Assembly (NCBI GenBank): GCA_949316235.1
Contig: OX438757.1
Span: 18,500,005 to 18,564,004, forward strand
Source: Oegoconia quadripuncta
Taxonomy: Eukaryota > Arthropoda > Insecta > Lepidoptera > Autostichidae
Direction: 5' to 3'
Length of the DNA stretch: 64,000 bases
Shown here: positions 10,688-21,371 of the stretch, piece by piece
How positions within the stretch are numbered: the stretch's first letter is position 1
How the letters are laid out: the number at the start of each line of letters is the position of its first letter
Position numbers and translations under genes: made by a program
The notes under the pieces: generated by a model
Told to the model about the DNA's origin: nothing
What the model saw: only the letters and a program-made list of their open reading frames with translations
The model's database searches: none

Positions 10688-10880
10688 GCATAGGTAGTTT
10701 ATTTATTTTTTTCAAAAGCGGACGCGCAATGTGAGGTTGTTATGCGACTGGCGGGATTCGTAGGGTTCTTATCATGCGAAATTTATATGGAACTCATATT
10801 TTCTCCAAGTTTTCTTTATTTTATTTAATTTAATTTTGTAATTATGTGGAGTAGGCTACAAACGCGACCGTCATATTTTT
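10688..10880. repeat. Family M repeat
   Basis: Shares ATGCGACTGGCGGGATTCGT, CTCATATTTTCTCCAAGTTT and AAACGCGACCGTCA with 24961-25135. Shorter matches are at 48240-48310 and 57190-57285. Nature unknown; possibly a SINE or LINE UTR. Confidence 0.5.
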
Positions 10881-11211
10881 TATTTTTTTTATTCTCAACG
10901 GGTTAGCACTTGACCTCAATCACACCTGATGTTAAGCGAAGATGAGGCCGAAGGTGGAAGCGTACTGACCCGGAAACCCAAATATTTGGGGAACTGGCTA
11001 TCTTATCTCTGACAACCGGAACACAACAATGCTATTAACATTGCTGTTTGGCGGCAGATTTAGATAAGATGGTGGTAGCTAGCCAGGCGGACATTTAAAA
11101 TGCCCTACCACCAACCAAACCGAGTACTAAACATGTACCCCGCTGGGGATCGAACCCGCGACCTCCGATTCGTAAACCCTATGTTGTTTACATTGAGCCA
11201 CGGAGGCGGTT
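10880..11211 (-). mobile_element. SINE family C, full length
   Basis: Same head-to-tail structure as 4900-5231 and the same GTGCTAACCCGTTG subfamily. The body has a short deletion near the GTTGGGGTTTCC block. Confidence 0.85.
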
Positions 11212-11335
11212 TTTATTTATTCGGAAAACCAACAGCTGCAATAACACTAATGGAAACTATTCTAGGAAGCAGAGAGCCAATTACAGGTCCTCACAAATAT
11301 GACACAATTAACGCTTTATGACGACGACATTTATT
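11212..11335 (-). repeat. Family O fragment
   Basis: TTTATTTATTCGGAAAACCA and GCCAATTACAGGTCCTCAC also occur at 58680-58770, where the tail has grown into a 9-bp tandem array. It looks like a retroelement 3' end on the minus strand. Confidence 0.5.
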
Positions 11336-11342
11336 AATATTA

Positions 11343-11616
11343 TGACGACCCGTTTGGTATAGTGGTTAGAAACTCTGACTGCTATACCAAAAGGTCGCGG
11401 GTTCGAATCCCGCTAGGGGCATATGTTTGTATGATGAATACAGGCATGTGTTCCCGAGTTATGGATGTTTTTAATTTATATATGTATTTATTTACAAAAA
11501 AAATGTATTTGTGTAGTTTATCAACCATCTGTCATACAAGCCTAGTTGCTTAGTGTGGAACTAGATGGCGATGTGTGTATGTGCAAAGATATTTATTTAT
11601 TTATTTATTATTATTT
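11343..11616 (+). mobile_element. SINE family A, full length
   Basis: The tRNA-derived head has an A box (TGGTATAGTGG) and a perfect B box (GGGTTCGAATCCC), followed by the family body (GGGGCATATGTTTGTATGATG, CAACCATCTG) and a TTTATTTATTTATT tail. This is the best complete reference copy of family A in the window. Confidence 0.9.
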
Positions 11617-12067
11617 ATTCGATGATGATTAAAAAAAACTACATATACCAATACCTTTTATTTCAGTTACCTAATTTTTTTCCTCCGGTATAGTGAAACA
11701 TATGAAGCTATTTGCAATTCTAGCTAAAACCCTAAATTATTTACATCAGAATCGTATTTTTCATCATAATCCTGCGACATGTATTCATTATATTTTTCGA
11801 CATATTCATTATGCAAGCGTTCACAATAACTCCTCAATATAGAAACCGTTACTACCCGCAATGCCTTTTCAATTCGAATTGACTCGATATAAAAACCATG
11901 GAGTGTATAAACCGGGCCACCAAAATAAACACTAAATAGAAGTGGCCATTCTCGAACCAAATGGTCTGTGAAAAAGATACATAGGTTTTTAGGGGCCAGT
12001 ATTTCGGTGGTACTGAAATTGGGTGGGGAAAAACCAATAACTGGGTTTATCCCGCAAAGATATTATT

Positions 12068-12400
12068 TAACCGCCTCCGTGGCTCAATGTAAACAACATT
12101 GGGTTTACGTTTCGGAGGTCGCGGGTTCGATCCCCAGCTGGGTACATATTTAGTACTCGGTTTGGTTGGTGGTAGGGCATATTAATGTCCGCCTGGCTAG
12201 CTACCACCATCTTATCTAAATCTGCCGCCAAACAGCAATGTTAATAGCATTGTTGTGTTCCGGTTGTCAGAGATAAGATAGCCAGTCCCCCAAATGTGTT
12301 GGGGTTTCCGGGTCAGTACGGTTTCACCTTCTGCCTCATCTTCACTTAACATCAGGTGTGATTGAGGTCAAGTGCTAACCCATTGTGCATAAAAAAATAC
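12068..12400 (+). mobile_element. SINE family C, full length
   Basis: Plus-strand copy from AACCGCCTCCGTGGCTCAAT to CATTGTGCATAAAAAA. The subfamily marker is GTGCTAACCCATTGTGC. Confidence 0.88.
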
Positions 12401-12776
12401 ATTTCTTTATTTTTATTTATTATTAAGGTTCGTGATCCTTAGTATAGAGAAGTTTTTCTTTTAGAAACTGACATCTGATTGTCTAAATTTCTTTGACATT
12501 GACTTTGAATCTAAGTGCCTTATGTTTATCTTTTCCAAACGTATCCAAGATGAATGGAAGTGCCTACTTGGGTAGATAAGATTAGGGTTGATTAGGTCAT
12601 GTCAGGGTTAGGTCAGACAGGTTAGCTTCTATGTTATCCGTCCTTCCAAATTCAGTCGATTTATCTAAGTCTATGTGATTTTTCTTTTCTGAATTGAGAG
12701 GCGAAACGTGACATTAATTTATTTATTTGTTCTATCCTTTTCATCGCAGTATATTTTTGAAAATTTTACAAATATA
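12401..12776. other. No recognised feature
   Basis: A few AGGTTAG/AGGTCA-like words cluster at 12580-12630, but they are too irregular for a telomeric or satellite array. Confidence 0.4.
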
Positions 12777-13128
12777 GCACCATTAAGGAAAATAGTGATA
12801 AACATGTACAATAACATATGATACAAGGAATTAAAATAAACTTGCAGGTCACGTAACTTGAATCCGCAATATCAGTAATTCATTCAGAGTGCTAGTATAT
12901 GTTTTTTCAATAAGGTTCCCGTGTATATACAAAATGTTCCCTTCAATAAATTTAAAGATACTTAACAGAAACTTACTAAGAAAGCATATTATAAAATATC
13001 AGACTATTTACTCAATGATAAAACATCCATGGACATAACAAGCTCATTCGCATGCCAGGCTATTTCACAATTAATAATGAGAATTGCCTTTTGAACAAGC
13101 AGTAGCTTAAAATCTAAATATGCAGTTT
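12777..13128 (+). mobile_element. LINE family E 3' end, degenerate
   Basis: Aligns to the last roughly 100 codons of the family E ORF2 (AACTTGCAGGTCACGT, TTTTTTCAATAAGGTTCC) plus UTR. The frame has several stops. Confidence 0.65.
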
Positions 13129-13135
13129 AGAAAAT

Positions 13136-13272
13136 TAAAAAACAAGCTACATTTCCACCATCCATCACCTGGCTCCATCATCAAATCATCGACACCAAGT
13201 GTAATATATTGGACTCGTCAAAACGGATCACATGAGCCCAAACTCGAGGGATTTATTAGTACCCACAGAAGA
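13136..13272 (+). repeat. Family R repeat, left part (split by LINE copy 1)
   Basis: CTGGCTCCATCATCAAATCA and GAGCCCAAACTCGAGGGA match the repeat at 43780-44075. The other part resumes at 14531 with CTCCATCCACCTCCTGACTC, so the LINE appears to have inserted into it. Confidence 0.55.
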
Positions 13273-14530
13273 GTCAAAATCAAAATCAAAATCAAAAAAA
13301 TGCTTTATTTTGTAGGTACACAGGGTACACTTAAAATAGTCAGATTTTACATTTTTAAAGCTACTGCTTGTTCAAAAGGCAATTTTCCCCTGAGAAGAAC
13401 AAGCAAGAAACTCGAGAGGTCGCTCTTTTAAAAAAAGGTTTGTATATTACAAAATTATTATTTTATATTATAATATTTCATTATTAATTGTGAAATAGCC
13501 TGGTTATGCGAACGGGCTGGTTATGTCCATGATTGTTTATCATCTAAATAATCTGATATTTTATAATATGCTTTCTTAATAAGTTTCTGTTTTATAGTAT
13601 CTTTAAATTTATTGAAAGGAAGATTTTGTATATCAACAGGAACTTTATTGAAAAAGCGTATACATAACCCTTTGAATGAATTACTGACTTTGTGGAGGCG
13701 ACTTATGTGACCTGCAAGTTTATCTTTATTTCTTGTATAGACATCATGTTTATCACTATTTTTCCTAAATGATGCTATATTTTTTTTGACATATATTAGA
13801 TTTTCAAAAATTTACTGTGACGAAAAGGTTAGAATATTATACTCTTTAAATCTGTCTCTAAGTGACACTGCAGGTCTCAATTGATAAATTGCGCGAACGG
13901 CTCGTTTTTGTAAAACAAAGATTGTATTGATATCCGCGGCATTTCCCCACAGCAAGATACCGTAAGACATCAGGCTATGGAAATAACTAAAATATACTAA
14001 TCTAGCAGTATTTACGTCCGATATTTGTCTAATTTTTTTGACTGCATACGCTGCAGAGCTGAGCTTCTTCGCCAATTTATGGATATGAGGACCCCATTGT
14101 AATTTGGCGTCCAAAGTAATGCCCAAAAATACAGTGGACTCAACAAGGTCTAGAGTGACATTTTTTATCATTATATTTGTGGGCACCTCCCTGACATTAG
14201 GCAGTACAAATTTTACACATTTAGTTTTTTTCTCATTCAGTAACAAATTATTTGCCGTAAACCATTCTACTATTTGAGAAATAGCGTTGTTCACGTCGTC
14301 ATAATTTAATTTTAGACTATTTACTTTAAACATTACAGAGGTATCGTCAGCAAACAATACTATTTCATGTTTATCGTTTACAAGATTTGGCAAGTCATTT
14401 ATGTAAACCAAAAACAAAAATGGTCCGAGAATGGAGCCTTGTGGGACGCCCATACAGACTGTCGACCCTGACGATGTATTGCCACTGATATCAACCCTCT
14501 GAACTCGGTTACTCAAATAAGAAGTCAGAG
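13273..14530 (-). mobile_element. LINE family E copy 1, 5'-truncated
   Basis: A non-LTR retrotransposon on the minus strand. Its 3' terminus is the (AAAATC)n tract at 13273-13300 (TTTTGA units on the coding strand). Then follow the UTR shared with many fragments here and a truncated ORF2. Its 1.25 kb is about 99% identical by eye to the matching part of copy 2 (29352-30606); I counted seven substitutions. A short duplication around AGTCA may mark the target site. Confidence 0.88.
13812..14528 (-). pseudogene. Reverse transcriptase fragment of LINE copy 1
   Basis: The minus strand reads the second half of a Jockey/CR1-type reverse transcriptase, which copies element RNA into DNA at the target site. 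It has GVPQGSILGPFLFLVYIND, then the catalytic LFADDTS box, and the thumb region with LNEKKTKCVKF. The first six residues of the open frame (MDGETL) come from the flanking family R repeat, so the apparent start codon is not the element's own. Finger motifs and the endonuclease are missing through 5' truncation. A stop interrupts the carboxyl end at about 13812, where copy 2 continues (SSQYIFENLIYVKK). Non-functional alone. Confidence 0.88.
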
Positions 14531-14720
14531 TTTCTCCATCCACCTCCTGACTCCATCATCAGTTGAGCTCCAAGATACTAAATTATAGTATTGTCATCCA
14601 AACTACATATACATACAAAGTCTCATTTCGATACGACAATTAGAAGTAAGTTTAAATTAACTTTCAAGTTAATAAATTTCTTTTTGACGAGAACAATACT
14701 TGGTGTCAAGGGATCCACCA
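14531..14720 (+). repeat. Family R repeat, right part
   Basis: Continues the element begun at 13136: GACTCCATCATCAG, an imperfect middle, then TAAATTAACTTTCAAGTTAA. It marks the far side of the LINE insertion. Confidence 0.5.
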
Positions 14721-15417
14721 GGAAGTGGATAATGGAACTGTAGCGTGTTTATTAGTTTTTTAAACTACATAGTTTATTACTTAACTTTATAAATAATATT
14801 TTGTGACAATTAGAATTGTAGGTAGGTACTGAAGCGACGGTCCAAGGAGAACGCTTGGAATAGTGTGGTGTGATGCTGGCCGTGGTTTGGCGCGTTGTTT
14901 TAAAAAGATATGGATTTAAATGTGAAATAGTATTTCACTCGGGGGAGAGAGCTCGCACCGTTGCTCCAGAGTGGTTTCCGATCGACCTAGGTAATTTATT
15001 AAACTATGTGATCAGTTGTAAAATAGTAAATAAACAGAAGTTAATATGTGCAGCTAGGCCTTATCATAGACAAACGTGTTACAGTAATCCTTAGATCCTT
15101 TACCGCAGTTATTGAAACAATTTTAGTTTTGGTTCGAGGATTTCAGATATCTAAAAAATATTACGTTGCGTTCGATTTTAAAATGAAAACAAAACCGTTC
15201 ATGTTATTCATTACTTTTTTAAAACCAATGGGGATTTTCGGAATCCTAAATCGAAAATATAACCCAGCCAAAGCGGGCCAGTAACCATCGAGACTAACAA
15301 ATTACAAAGTTACTCAATTTCAGGTTAAAAAAATACCCGATTTGGAGATTCGTAAACGCTATATTGTTCTTAATAAAAGTTATATAACTAAAATATTTTA
15401 TAAATAAATTTAAAATT
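14721..15417. other. No recognised feature
   Basis: Two frames of about 75 codons (14870-15094 and 15048-15284) have no motif I recognise. AT-rich otherwise. Confidence 0.4.
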
Positions 15418-15750
15418 TGATGGATGGATGGATAGACGGTTAGATGGATAGATGGATAGATGGATAGATGGATAGATGGATAGATGGATAGATGGATAGA
15501 TGGATAGATGGATAGATGGATAGATGGATAGATGGATAGATGGATAGATGGATAGATGGATAGATGGATAGATGGATAGATGGATAGATGGATAGATGGA
15601 TAGATGGATAGATGGATAGATGGATAGATGGATAGATGGATAGATGGATAGATGGATAGATGGATAGATGGATAGATGGATAGATGGATAGATGGATAGA
15701 TGGATAGATGGATAGATGGATAGATGGATAGATGGATAGATGGATAGATA
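15418..15750 (-). repeat. 330-bp microsatellite, 8-bp unit TAGATGGA
   Basis: About 40 tandem copies, nearly uniform apart from the left edge (GATGGATGGATAGACGGTTA). The right edge runs directly into GATAAAGCATT, which is the start (minus strand) of the SINE L tail at 18542, so the array is an expanded L tail. The long minus-strand open frames here only reflect the repeat. Confidence 0.93.
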
Positions 15751-15757
15751 AAGCATT

Positions 15758-16013
15758 AACGACTGTTCGGTGACCACTATACCAAAACGTCGTGGGTTCG
15801 AATCCCGCAGGGGCATATGTTTGTATGATGAATACAGACATGTGTTCCCGGGTTATGGATGTTTTTCATTTATATATGTAGATATTTATTTACAAAAAAA
15901 AATGTATTTGTGTCATCAACCATCTTGTACCCATAACACAAGCCTAGATGCTTACAGTGGACCTATATGGCGCGTTGTATGTGCAAATATATTTATATTT
16001 ATTTATATTTTAT
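15758..16013 (+). mobile_element. SINE family A, inserted in SINE L, A box deleted
   Basis: The head reads ACGACTGTTCGGTGACCACT, missing about 20 bp that include the A box. The B box (GGGTTCGAATCCCGC) and the body are intact. It interrupts the L element between its tail (GATAAAGCATT) and body (about 16020). Confidence 0.8.
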
Positions 16014-16019
16014 ATTTAT

Positions 16020-16200
16020 TTATTTACGCATCTGCGTTCACACACATACACAATAAGAAATATACATACAAATACAAGTAAAGAATAGAAAATACAAAGA
16101 GAGAGTGTGCGCTGCAGTAGCACAAATGGAACACAACTCTGTGTGGCACATCACTCAAAGAGCGAAACACTGGTTTTCAGTTACAACCCCTACAAGTACG
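16020..16200 (-). mobile_element. SINE family L body (split by SINE A)
   Basis: GTGCGCTGCAGTAGCACAAA and GAGCGAAACACTGGTTTTCA match the inverse of 3265-3350. With the microsatellite at 15418-15750 as its tail, this forms one L copy in reverse orientation. Confidence 0.65.
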
Positions 16201-16418
16201 AGTGCATAAAAGTACGCGCATGTTCCCGTCTGCGTATACATTTGTGGTCAATCGTGAGTGAAAAGTGTCCGTTGTTGATACAGCTTGTTGAGTAGTAATT
16301 ACGATAACAAGTTAATGGAATGATATGATGCGATGTGACAATAATCGGTCCAGTTGGAAGCTGTTTCCAAACTTTGAATTTATAGTTGTTATTTTTTTAT
16401 TTATTTATTATTTCACTA
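16201..16418. other. No recognised feature
   Basis: Ends in a T-rich TTTATTTATTTATTATTTC stretch that abuts the transposon. Confidence 0.4.
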
Positions 16419-16420
16419 TA

Positions 16421-16688
16421 CAGGGCGTCCCAAAGTTATGGGACATGAAGGGGAAGTACCTTAAATATTGTAGATAGTGAATTTTGCTCAAAGAAGACTT
16501 TATGTTATTTTTAAAAGTTAGTAATTCTGCATTCATAGATTTTCTAAAAATTACTTGCTTCGGCTGGGAATCGAACCGACTTAAATGTGAAAAAAAAAAC
16601 ACCCTACTTTTATGATGCCAATCGAAAGAATAGCTAAAAAATAATAACTCTGCCTAAGTAACATAGTATTTTAAAAGAAAGGAACAAC
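16421..16688. repeat. Left terminal inverted repeat (268 bp)
   Basis: Pairs base for base with 18274-18541. It contains the inverse of a perfect Pol III B-box consensus (GGTTCGATTCCC on the minus strand) at about 16567-16578. Confidence 0.92.
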
Positions 16689-17132
16689 ATAAAATGATTG
16701 AGTCAAATTTCAAGAAAGTTATTTATTGCCGACGACGTTCGAAAAGTAGCGATATTATCATTCCAAAGATAGCATTGATTATTCGTAAATAAGTACCCAC
16801 TTCATAAAATAGGTACTAACATAGTTTTCCTTATTATAAGTGCACGTGTAGATGAAATGATAAAACTTGTATTTCAATACGTCCTCTGTAAGCTAGACAG
16901 AAGGCAAATTAAAAACAAAAATAAATAATTTATAATTTGAAAATGGAACAGTTTATGACAGCGTTTGTTTGAATGCATACTTTTTAAGATATTTTAAAAA
17001 GAAGTGATATTTTTAAATGTTGTTCTTAAATTTGAAAATGGAACAGTATGTGCGAGCGTTTGTTTTTCGGATATTGATCTGTTTAGTCTCAATTCACTTA
17101 CACAAGTGTTATTGTGTTAATTTATTGCGAAC

Positions 17133-18195
17133 ATGGCATATCAAGTAAGTTTTGATCTAATGGAAGCATATTTTTTGAACGATAAAGATATCTCTAGAAG
17201 TTTGCGGTGGTATGGCGTAAAATATCCTGATAGACAAATACCGTCTCGTAAAGTTTTGAAAAGGCTTGTGAACAATTTGAAAACTCTGGGACGTTTCGAT
17301 AAACGCCCAAGAGAACCACAGCAAGAAAACCATACGATCAACGACGAAGAACTTGGTATTTTAATTTACTTTTCGGCTTTTCCGAAAGCATCGGTGAGAG
17401 AAGGAGAACATGAAATTGGAGTTTCAAAAAGTAAAATACACCGTGTATTAAAAAAAACACGGTTTTAAGAGTTATGTTGAAGGACGATTGGTTCAAAAAT
17501 TACTTCCGGGCGATACAGAAAGGAGAAAAAATTTCTGTCTTGATATCCAGGCACGATTGCTCGAAGATCCAAATTTTTTGGATAATATTATTTGGACAGA
17601 CGAATCTAACTTTAGCAATAACGGTATGTATAACCGCAACAATAATCGTATTTGGTCTAAAGAAAATCCCCTACGAGTGACTGAAACTAATAACCAAGTG
17701 CGTTTTTCACTCAACTGTTGGTGCGGACTTTTAAAAAACCGGGTTTTCTTAATCCATTTTTACCAAGGAACCTTGAACACAGAAAAGTATTTAGGAATAC
17801 TTCAAATTTTAAGGGATAAGATAAGAAACCATTCCGCGGCGGAGCAAGAAAACTTAATTTTCCAACAAGATGGAGCTCCGGCTCATAATAGTCGGAGAGC
17901 AGCAGATTTTCTAAATGAATGTTTTCCTACATGGATTGGTACAAATGGACCGATTAGATGGCCGGCCAGATCCCCGGACCTCACACCATTAGATTTCTTC
18001 TTTTGGGGATACGTGAAAGATATGCTATACAAAAAGCGATACGAGAACGTAGGCGAGTTGCAAACAGAATTGTGCCATATCACATCGAGTGTTCACCATA
18101 AAATGATTAGAAAATCAACAGGCAGCGGGCTCATTAAAAGATTGGCGATTTGCGTAAGACAAGAGGGATCACATTTTGAGCATTTAATTAATTAA
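17133..18195 (+). pseudogene. DD40D-like Tc1/mariner transposase, one A-run frameshift
   Basis: A cut-and-paste transposase for the surrounding element, acting on its ends in the nucleus. The ATG at 17133 opens MAYQVSFDLMEAYFLNDKDI. The amino part has a helix-turn-helix ending in GVSKSKIHRVLKK (about residues 97-109). The DDE core has IIWTDESNF (first Asp, about 156), FQQDGAPAHN (second, about 246) and SPDLTPLDFFFWG (third, about 287), with 40 residues between the last two. That is longer than the 34-37 of typical mariner, maT and Tc1 proteins and near the reported DD41D groups. The frame is intact except at 17450-17457, a run of eight A. With seven A the frame continues as KKHGFKSYVEG into the second frame and runs to TAA after FEHLIN at 18193-18195, giving about 353 residues. 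It could be a slippage mutation, a sequencing error or a tolerated ribosomal shift. No other lesion is visible. Confidence 0.9.
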
Positions 18196-18273
18196 TTTAC
18201 AAAAAAATACCTACTTAATTGACTACGGCAGTTTCATGTATGTTTTTTATTTGATTAAAATGATTAATTTCAC

Positions 18274-18541
18274 GTTGTTCCTTTCTTTTAAAATACTATG
18301 TTACTTAGGCAGAGTTATTATTTTTTAGCTATTCTTTCGATTGGCATCATAAAAGTAGGGTGTTTTTTTTTTCACATTTGAGTCGGTTCGATTCCCAGCC
18401 GAAGCAAATAATTTTTAGAAAATCTATGAATGCAGAATTACTAACTTTTAAAAATAACATAAAGTCTTCTTTGAGCAAAATTCACTATCTACGATATTTA
18501 AGGTACTTCCCCTTCATGTCCCATAACTTTGGGACGCCCTG
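18274..18541. repeat. Right terminal inverted repeat (268 bp)
   Basis: Inverse of 16421-16688. It carries GGTTCGATTCCCAG on the plus strand (about 18384-18397), a match to the Pol III B-box consensus. Confidence 0.92.
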
Positions 18542-18735
18542 TATAGATAGATAGATAAAGCATTTATTTGCATATTACAGAAACACATACAAAAATATTC
18601 GACGCAACAATCATTCTGCTTGGTGTTATTCTTACGAAATGTAGCCATATTTCACAGTAATAAAAATAAAAACAAAAATGAAGTACAACTGTTACAACTT
18701 ATAGTAGAGTTGTATGTATATCTGTACCACAAAAC
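18542..18735 (-). mobile_element. SINE family L 3' part
   Basis: TAGATAGATAGATAAAGCAT is the inverse of the (TCTA)n tail. The following ATTCGACGCAACAATCATTC and TAACACCAAG-inverse blocks match 60840-60930 closely. Confidence 0.7.
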
Positions 18736-18767
18736 AAACAAAAAATTTCTTCATTATAGCGTTATTT

Positions 18768-19040
18768 GTTTACCTGTTTGGTGTAGTGGTTAAAAATTCT
18801 GACTGCTATACCAGGTCGCGGGTTCGAATCCCGCTAGGGGCATATGTTTGTATGATGAATACAGACATGTGTTTCCCAAGTTATGGATGTTTTTCAGTTA
18901 TTTATGTATTTATTTACAACAAAAAAAATGTATTAGTGTAGTTTATCAACTATTAGTTATCCATAATACAAGCCTAGTTGCTTAGTGTGGAATTAGATGG
19001 CGCTGTGTGTATATGCAAAGATATTTATTTGTTTATAGGC
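18768..19040 (+). mobile_element. SINE family A, nearly full length
   Basis: ACCTGTTTGGTGTAGTGGTT starts the head, with a short deletion before the B box (CCAGGTCGCGGGTTCGAATC). The body and TTTATTTGTTTATA tail are present. Confidence 0.85.
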
Positions 19041-19239
19041 CCTTAAAACAAACAATTACGTAGGTAATAATTTAATAGGCCCTTAAAATTATATTGTATG
19101 AAGTTTTTATATTATTAGAATTAGGTATTTTAGCACTATAGTTACACAGACGTAAAAATTGTGCTTAGTGGCTAATTCACATATGAATTTTTTATTTTTA
19201 AGATCTTTTTCTTTTTGTTATCGCACTCTCAAGTAGGTA

Positions 19240-19512
19240 ACAGCAGTTTTTTTCTTTTTTTCCTGTTTTCTTTTTCTCACACATAAGTGTATGTGGGAAC
19301 GCCCCTGACTGCTGTTTTATGTTGAAAACCTAGGTGAGAGAGGGGTTGCGCTGAAAACCAACGCTGTCAATTGCCATAAGACATATTGGCAGCAAATGCT
19401 GGCGCCCAATCCCTTTGCCACAAATACATTTAATTATGCAAAATGTTAAACCTCACGAAATTTTCTGTATTTGTTGGCAATAAATACTTTTCTTTCTTTC
19501 TTTCTTCTTTAT
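19240..19512 (+). mobile_element. Retroelement 3' UTR with (CTTT)n tail
   Basis: TTTGTTGGCAATAAATACTT precedes CTTTCTTTCTTTCTT, the pattern of a LINE with a microsatellite tail. The upstream body includes GGTTGCGCTGAAAACCAACG. No coding part is recognisable. Confidence 0.45.
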
Positions 19513-19856
19513 TATTTAATTGTTAAATAAAATGTTTAAAAATTCATGCAGGACCACCACGGGTCCCTTAGCATCACCCTATATTTTTATATTCATTCTC
19601 CCGATGCAGTCTTTGCCGTCTCTCGACTGAAATAATTTCGCACCAAACTCATTTGTATGTAAATGCGAGTGGTACGTTTATATCTGTGTTTGCTTTTGAC
19701 TATTTAATTTTTTTATTGGATCAGTCGCTGGAGAATCTATGGATGTATATTATAAACACTTTTAGTTAGTTACAATACAATAAATAAACAATAAACAATA
19801 TTTTTAAATAAATAATCTCTAAACTACTATATACTCAGCCTAGCAGAACAAATATT

Positions 19857-20005
19857 GGTTTGAACTCTCCCCTTGTCAGAATGTGCAGAACTTACAATGA
19901 AATCAGCAATAAACAGCCTTCACTTGACATTTTTAATGATTCCATACACAAATTCAAAAATAAAAACTTTAACTGCTGGATCCAGAATGCGACTACAACT
20001 AAATA
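19857..20005 (+). pseudogene. Possible retroelement coding remnant
   Basis: An open stretch translating to GLNSPLVRMCRTYNEISN and then DIFNDSIHKFKNK resembles carboxyl ends of some insect retroelement proteins, from memory only. It has no proper start and stops soon after. Function not assigned. Confidence 0.3.
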
Positions 20006-20251
20006 ATCAACTAAATAGACAATACTTAAACGTTGCAACATTACCCCCATCACAGAAAAACTAATAGTACTAATGTACCCCATCTAATGGGCACAATATC
20101 TTTTAGGTTAGCTCCAACTTACCACCTAAGATGCTTTTGTACAATTCGGTGAATGACGTGTACATCTTTAATTGTCATATAATATCAGGAATTGAATTTC
20201 TAAAATATGTAGACTAATATATATGTGTAATATTATATGATGTTGATGCTC

Positions 20252-20548
20252 CAAATAAATAAATAAATAAATAAAATAAAATAATAATAATAAATGTCTT
20301 TGCACAAACACACAGCGCCATCTAGGTCCACAGTAAGTATCTAGGCTTGTGTTATGGATACCAGATGGTTGATAAACTACACAAATACATTTTTTTTTGT
20401 AAATAAATACATGTATATGAAAAACATCCATAACTCGGGAACACATGTCTGTATTCATCATACAAACATATGCCCCTAGCGGAATTCGAACTCACGACCA
20501 TTTGGGATAGTAGCAGAGTTTCTAACCACTACACCAAACAGATCGTTA
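20252..20548 (-). mobile_element. SINE family A, full length
   Basis: Inverse copy with an AATAAATAAATAAATAAAT tail at 20255 and the head ending at 20548. One base change in the B box (GAATTCGAACTCAC on the plus strand) probably weakens the Pol III promoter. Confidence 0.85.
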
Positions 20549-20551
20549 AGG

Positions 20552-20570
20552 TCCCACCTAAGGTGGGACA
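20552..20570. repeat. Small perfect hairpin
   Basis: GTCCCACC-TAA-GGTGGGAC sits directly beside the SINE head. An 8-bp stem with a 3-nt loop. Confidence 0.6.
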
Positions 20571-20794
20571 ATAGCGCCTATTTTATGAAATGCCCTCAGT
20601 CATTTACATTATCAGGAAGAGAATTGTTTACGCAATCCGTAACAGGAAACAATAGGTACAGTTCAAAGTTTGGGGAAGACAGACAAATTTAGTTTGCATT
20701 TAAGGCCCTACCATAAAGGCGTATAAACTAACATAATTACGTAACATAGCGCACCAGAGTAGCACTCAAGTTATAGAAAGCAGTAACTTAACTT

Positions 20795-20920
20795 GGAATA
20801 CAATACAATACAATACAAATACACTCTATTGTACAAAAGGAGAACATACATTTTACAAAACACAATACTGATAAGAGTACAATTAGGCGGCCTTATCACT
20901 AAAAGCGATCTCGTCCAGGC
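20795..20920 (-). repeat. Family F 3' end
   Basis: ATACAATACAATACAATACA, then ACACTCTATTGTACAAAAGG, then AAAAGCGATCTCGTCCAGGC. The best preserved family F copy with a long (CAATA) tract. Confidence 0.65.
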
Positions 20921-21371
20921 AACCTTTGGGTGTAGGAGTATAACTTTATAGAACAGGCAGGTTGTGCAATATACGGATGCAGATATGAAATACCTACATA
21001 ATCAATTACTTATTTAACATACATTTGTACATATATATTATATACATAAATAGCTATATATATACATATAGATGGATACCACATACATAACAAAATAATA
21101 CACACATAAGTACCTTAAAAATATACAATAAAATAATGAAAGAATTTGTAAAGCAAAATTACTAATTAATGATGACCAGTGAAAAAAATAAAAAAATAAT
21201 CATAATAATAATAACAATAATAAAGAGAAAGAGTAGATTAAAGGACTAAAAAAAGCTCTTTAACTCCTGCCTTGAAAACATTCAAAGACTGAGCACCGAA
21301 TATTTGCGGATTTGTGCAGCAAGTGCTTGAGTTTGTGTAATTGTGTATTCTTGGTGAATTCTTTCGATGGT
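20921..21371. other. No recognised feature
   Basis: AT-rich with ATATATAC and AATAATAATA microsatellite-like patches at about 21035-21070 and 21185-21220. Confidence 0.4.

Larger units (their letters stand above)
16421..18541 (+). mobile_element. Tc1/mariner-type transposon with 268-bp inverted repeats
   Basis: A 2,121-bp element flanked by TA at 16419-16420 and 18542-18543. The inverted repeats 16421-16688 and 18274-18541 begin CAGGGCGTCCCAAAGTTATG and differ at about three positions by eye, so the copy is young. It encodes one transposase. Its right end abuts a family L tail. Confidence 0.93.

Noticed and set aside
12570..12640. TTAGG telomeric repeat
   Set aside because: AGGTTAG/AGGTCA words are irregular and few, not tandem TTAGG.
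15388..15841. 142- and 133-codon minus-strand frames rich in YPSIHLSI
   Set aside because: They are translations of the 8-bp microsatellite and have no gene context.
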